Shown in pieces: positions 60,850 to 64,000 of a stretch of DNA of 64,000 bases (position 1 is the first letter of the stretch; each line of letters begins with the position of its first letter). Location of the stretch: assembly GCA_903772945.1 (NCBI GenBank), contig CAICTM010000292.1, positions 1 to 64,000 of the forward strand, read 5' to 3'. The notes under the pieces were generated by a model. That model did not search any database and was not told the origin of the DNA. It worked only from the letters and a program-made list of their open reading frames with translations. The translations under genes and the position numbers were made by a program. Origin of the DNA: Seminavis robusta (Eukaryota; Bacillariophyta; Bacillariophyceae; Naviculales; Naviculaceae).

Positions 60850-62073
60850 TCACCACTCGCGGCAAGATCTGAAACCCTCTAAATCTTCATCTTCCGCGTC
60901 CTTGTCTTCATCTTCCGCGTCCTTGTCGAAATGATCGTGTTTGGGTACACCGGTTCCCTCCTCCTGTTCCCCTCCTTCTTCGGGCTCCACAACAATTTCC
61001 GTTTCTTCATTGGGAACCTTGGGTTGTGGCGGATTTTCTTCGTCTTTTCCTGCGGGGAGTGCCGTAATCTCTGGAAAGCCCCAGGGATCAGCCACGATGT
61101 TGTCAACACCGGGCTTTGCCACCCACTTGTGCTTGTTACTGGGAGCACGAGCACTGCTATCTTTCCGTTTTCTCGGAAACTGGCGCTTGCGTCGTTCGCA
61201 GTCTAGCGTATTACACAAAGCCACCAGAAGAAGGGCGGCCAACATTGCAAGGCTAACGAACAAAAAGACAAACCCCGCAGTGCGTATTCTCCTCAGGGTC
61301 TCTGCGGAGGCAAGGTCCACATGGATCTCACACGTGTCACAGTCTCCATAAGCGATTATGCTGGGCCAGTCAACGTCCTGTGAAGGACCCACAAAAGGAT
61401 CAAAGGGAGTGTAGCTGTCGGTAATACTATGGATACGTGTCCCGTTGAAGCGCTTTGCCATGCACTCCCTAACGTCATTGAGAGCGCGTTGCTCACTCTC
61501 ATAAGTGCAACTGCGTCTGCCGCTATTGCCCGTGCGGCTGCAAATCCGCTGAGAGCATAGTGGCACTATGGAAAAGCACTGTTTGGGTTGGCCCGAGCCG
61601 TCAAGATGGGCGGAACAAGCCCACTCATATCCCCAGTCCACCGAAACCACGGCATCATAGTGCCAAGTGTAGGTTACCTTTCTCTCTTGCTTGTTGCTGT
61701 TGTAGGGTACGTGGTTGTAGCTTTGTTGCTGGTTGTTGTTGTTGTTGTTGTTATTGTTGTTGTTCTGGACAACTACCTCGACTCGTTTGTCATATGTCAC
61801 GTCAATCACCCGGACCAGACCCTGATAGTCTGCGTTGTCGAGCTTTCGAAGTGAATAAGAATACCACACAAAGAGAGAGCATGCCACCACAAACAGAAAC
61901 AAAGGGACGACAAGAATACGGCAAGAAGGCCAGGAGGCGAGCAATGCCACAGAACCGATAACAAGGGCCAACGCAGATCCAACCAAGGCGAAGGTGGGGT
62001 TTACACTTTCGCCGTGATCACTAAGGATATTTTCGACGCTGAAGAGGGTGTTGGTGATGTTTGTGCTGTTCAT
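60850..62073 (-). CDS. Hypothetical multi-pass membrane protein
   Basis: The first real ATG is at 62073 (407 aa); the longer frame starts only with GTG. Two adjacent N-terminal helices (ALVGSALALVIGSVALLAS and ILVVPLFLFVVACSLFVW) precede a domain of about 170 aa with eight or so Cys (YEWACSAHLD, PLCSQRICSRTG, RECMAKRF, GDCDTCEIHVD) and a poly-Asn/Gln insert from a GTT microsatellite (61729-61760). A third helix (FVFLFVSLAMLAALLLVALC) leads to an acidic tail with a 21-bp tandem duplication (DKDAEDEDKDAEDED). The layout (two helices, Cys domain, one helix) resembles DUF3592-like proteins, a weak resemblance only. Confidence 0.65.
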   Translation of the reverse strand: MNSTNITNTLFSVENILSDHGESVNPTFALVGSALALVIGSVALLASWPSCRILVVPLFLFVVACSLFVWYSYSLRKLDNADYQGLVRVIDVTYDKRVEVVVQNNNNNNNNNNNQQQSYNHVPYNSNKQERKVTYTWHYDAVVSVDWGYEWACSAHLDGSGQPKQCFSIVPLCSQRICSRTGNSGRRSCTYESEQRALNDVRECMAKRFNGTRIHSITDSYTPFDPFVGPSQDVDWPSIIAYGDCDTCEIHVDLASAETLRRIRTAGFVFLFVSLAMLAALLLVALCNTLDCERRKRQFPRKRKDSSARAPSNKHKWVAKPGVDNIVADPWGFPEITALPAGKDEENPPQPKVPNEETEIVVEPEEGGEQEEGTGVPKHDHFDKDAEDEDKDAEDEDLEGFRSCREW

Positions 62074-62402
62074 GAGTTTTTTTTTGTGCGGTGTGCAGCA
62101 GAAGAATGGCGATCCATGAGGGTGTGTTGATACTTCATCAGCAGAGGTGAAAAGTTCAGTGCTAAAAAGAAGTAATAAGTAAAGCACGACAGGAGAAGTC
62201 TTGGAAGATGATTTAGAAGACTATCGGGACTGAGTCTCTCAACAAAGGTTTTACAGGTGAATCCGGAACTGTGAGACTGGACTCGTCACTCATGATCTGG
62301 AACAACTGTGACCGAACCAGCCCTCAAATTTTTGATGCATCAACCGTTTGGTTGGCAGGCACCACTCATCACCATGCTCGGCCACATTCTCCCCCCAACA
62401 AC
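62074..62402. promoter_or_regulatory. Divergent promoter region
   Basis: 329 bp between the chosen start codons. An in-frame ATG at 62292 is an alternative start for the plus-strand gene. No motif identified. Confidence 0.4.
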
Positions 62403-63344
62403 ATGGCCAGGATTCGACAGAAGAGCAGAAATAAAAGTCGCGATGAAAGCTGTGGCAATCCCAGTTTCATCTTCAAATCCATTGGATTCTTTTGCATGTT
62501 CCAACTCTTGAGGTTGCCACGGGCAACGCATTTGGTACATCGCAATGCCGCCGCGGAAGAAGCTGTTTCCTTGCCATCCACTCCTCCTCCCGCCGTTGAA
62601 GAGGAAACAAGAGCCTTCAAAGCGCATTCTGCTCTTACACCAGTCGTAGAACAGAAAAGGGGAACCGAAATCCTGTGGTGGCAAAAGGAAAAGCCTCTCT
62701 TGAAAGATTGGCCGTATCTACCGGAACGGAGACATATTCTTCCATGGCTTGAAAAGCTCAAGTTCACAAAGGGCATTGAAGTGGGTGTTCAACGAGGCTT
62801 TCTGGCGAGACGCACCTTGAGTGTCTGGAAATCCTGCAAAGAGTACAAGCTGGTCGATTTGTGGGGAGCCGATCCAAACTACAAGCAACCCGGAAGAGAC
62901 ACCATTGCCCACCACCATGCACATTTGAGAAAGGCTCAAAACATTCTCAAGCCATATACAGACCGAAGCATTACAGAATTCTTTGTCATGAGGTCGGTAG
63001 ATGCCGCGCCGTTGTTCCAAGACTCGTACTATGATTATGTGTATCTGGATGCAAGACATGACTATTGTGCGGTGAAAGAAGACATTGACGCATACTGGCC
63101 CAAATTGAGGCCAGGAGGAATCCTGGCAGGCCATGATTTCATTGATGCTCCGTCTGCAGTGGCAGCATTGGGTCCCAACAAGGATTGGTCTCATTGCGAG
63201 GATGGGACTCTGGAACCACGTGCTGTGAAAGGGGCTGTCGAGGATTTTGCCGCCTCGGAGGGGCTTGACATTGTGACAACTCATGAAGGGTTTGATACAT
63301 GGCTGATGCAGAAACCCTATGATTACAAAGATTCAACTGCCTAA
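62403..63344 (+). CDS. SAM-dependent methyltransferase-like protein, type II membrane
   Basis: The start is taken at the ATG at 62403 (313 aa; 62292 would give 350). A basic N-terminus (RIRQKSRNKSRDE) precedes one short hydrophobic helix (FIFKSIGFFCMFQLLRL), suggesting Golgi type II topology. The C-terminal 210 residues are a class I methyltransferase fold: motif I GIEVGVQRGFLARRTL, KLVDLWGAD, SYYDYVYLDARHDYCAVKEDIDAYWPKLRPGGILAGHDF. The last block (YLDARHDY...D...W..L.PGG..AGHD) is the Methyltransf_24 signature. The substrate is unknown, perhaps a secreted glycan or small molecule. Confidence 0.8.
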   Translation: MARIRQKSRNKSRDESCGNPSFIFKSIGFFCMFQLLRLPRATHLVHRNAAAEEAVSLPSTPPPAVEEETRAFKAHSALTPVVEQKRGTEILWWQKEKPLLKDWPYLPERRHILPWLEKLKFTKGIEVGVQRGFLARRTLSVWKSCKEYKLVDLWGADPNYKQPGRDTIAHHHAHLRKAQNILKPYTDRSITEFFVMRSVDAAPLFQDSYYDYVYLDARHDYCAVKEDIDAYWPKLRPGGILAGHDFIDAPSAVAALGPNKDWSHCEDGTLEPRAVKGAVEDFAASEGLDIVTTHEGFDTWLMQKPYDYKDSTA

Positions 63345-63782
63345 ATAGCACAGCCGACGAGAATAGAATGACTATCGACCGCGGTATATTTCCAGACTTG
63401 ATGATAGGTCGATGCTCCATGCATTTAGGTAGCGGGAATGTTGACCTCCAACTGCCGCATGGTGTATCTCACACACCTCTTCTGATGATGGGCTCTGGTA
63501 ACACTTTTTCCAATGATGGACAAAGAGATTCCTGATCTTGACGGTTTTGATCCATTGATGATCCAACATTTTTTTTGCTTTAGTGGCAGCTCCCAATAAT
63601 CAACGGTAGATCCATGGCAATACAGAAGACTTCAATCCTTTGCTAAACACAGTCCAAGGTCTTTCACGGGTAGTAGGTTGTTGCGTCAAGTTCCAATCTC
63701 CGGCAATTTGTCGGTTCTTCTAAAGCGCAACCAATTGGATGCTGACGAATCCATACAATAAAGCTTTTGTCGTGCCCCACAG
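63345..63782. other. Convergent intergenic spacer
   Basis: 438 bp; no gene or repeat seen. Confidence 0.45.
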
Positions 63783-64000
63783 CTACTTAGCCTGCCGCCT
63801 TGCCGTAGGATACCACACTGGATGCGGAACCGTGTCGTCCATTTTGGCATAGTCACAGAACCCAGATCTGGTGACGCGATCATATTCAATTTGATCGACA
63901 AATCGATGTCCAATCATGACGTCCACAATTTCATAACCAGTGTGGGCAAAGACAGGCGCCCCAGTGATCTTTTGCGTTGCATTGATGCACACGTCGAACT
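63783..64000 (-). CDS. 3' end of an unrecognised gene leaving the window
   Basis: An open frame enters from the right edge and ends at a TAG at 63783-63785, giving about 72 residues: FDVCINATQKITGAPVFAHT, then a GYEIVDVMIGHRFVDQIEYD stretch, FCDYAKMDDTVPHPVWYPT and a basic tail RRQAK. It looks like the C-terminus of a folded domain. The family is not recognised from this piece. The neighbouring methyltransferase is convergent. Confidence 0.5.
   Translation of the reverse strand, partial: FDVCINATQKITGAPVFAHTGYEIVDVMIGHRFVDQIEYDRVTRSGFCDYAKMDDTVPHPVWYPTARRQAK

Overview
The window is nuclear DNA from a eukaryotic alga, most probably a raphid pennate diatom (Seminavis-like; the genus is an inference). 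Reasons: intron-poor genes with GT-AG introns of only 76-104 bp, decayed Ty1/copia pol of the kind common in diatom genomes, several diatom-type hypothetical families, bipartite plastid-targeting-like N-termini with a Phe after the signal peptide, and low-complexity Asn/Gln/Asp/Glu runs in many proteins.

Positions 1-11,450 are repeat-rich. In order they hold a 5'-truncated, frameshifted copia pol (1-1854), diverged dispersed repeats (2397-2640 and 5232-5480), a foldback element (3558-3730), a 76-bp direct repeat carrying a Pol III B-box-like sequence (3791 and 4067), palindromic CTCCCA-type elements, a tandem-repeat patch (4471-4840), a scrap of a reverse-transcriptase-type C-terminus (6148-6408), a hypothetical ORF, a truncated transposase-like HTH gene (8792-9991) fused to part of another repetitive family, and a second foldback element packed with CGTCTCC motifs (10481-10920).

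Positions 11,450-28,140 are gene-dense: a membrane-anchored divergent kinase, a cytochrome P450 divergently paired with a large glycosyltransferase-like/alginate-lyase-like membrane protein, an Msp1/ATAD1-type AAA ATPase, a peroxisomal enoyl-CoA isomerase (C-terminal SRL), a probable plastid amino-acid transporter, an ABCF/GCN20 ATPase and a small RGLE-motif protein.

Positions 28,140-37,100 alternate repeats (a third foldback element with AGTCGCG motifs at 28,702-29,006) with an acidic Cys/His protein, an ankyrin protein and a secreted Pro-rich protein. Positions 37,100-64,000 are again genic: a small membrane protein, an F-box/propeller-like protein, condensin subunit CAP-H, a MYND protein with two compensating frameshifts, several hypothetical membrane proteins, an RlmI-like methyltransferase, a tandem winged-helix protein, a coiled-coil gene, a 1363-aa surface protein, a CGI-58/ABHD-like hydrolase, a two-exon Cys-rich protein, a membrane protein, a SAM methyltransferase-like protein and the 3' end of a gene leaving the window.

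The genes show no operon-like logic. They are ordinary housekeeping and lineage-specific genes, many in divergent pairs with 285-530 bp shared promoters. The most unusual material is in the repeats: three foldback elements of the same design, each with its own short-motif array, and a recurrent intergenic GTACCGGTAC palindrome.
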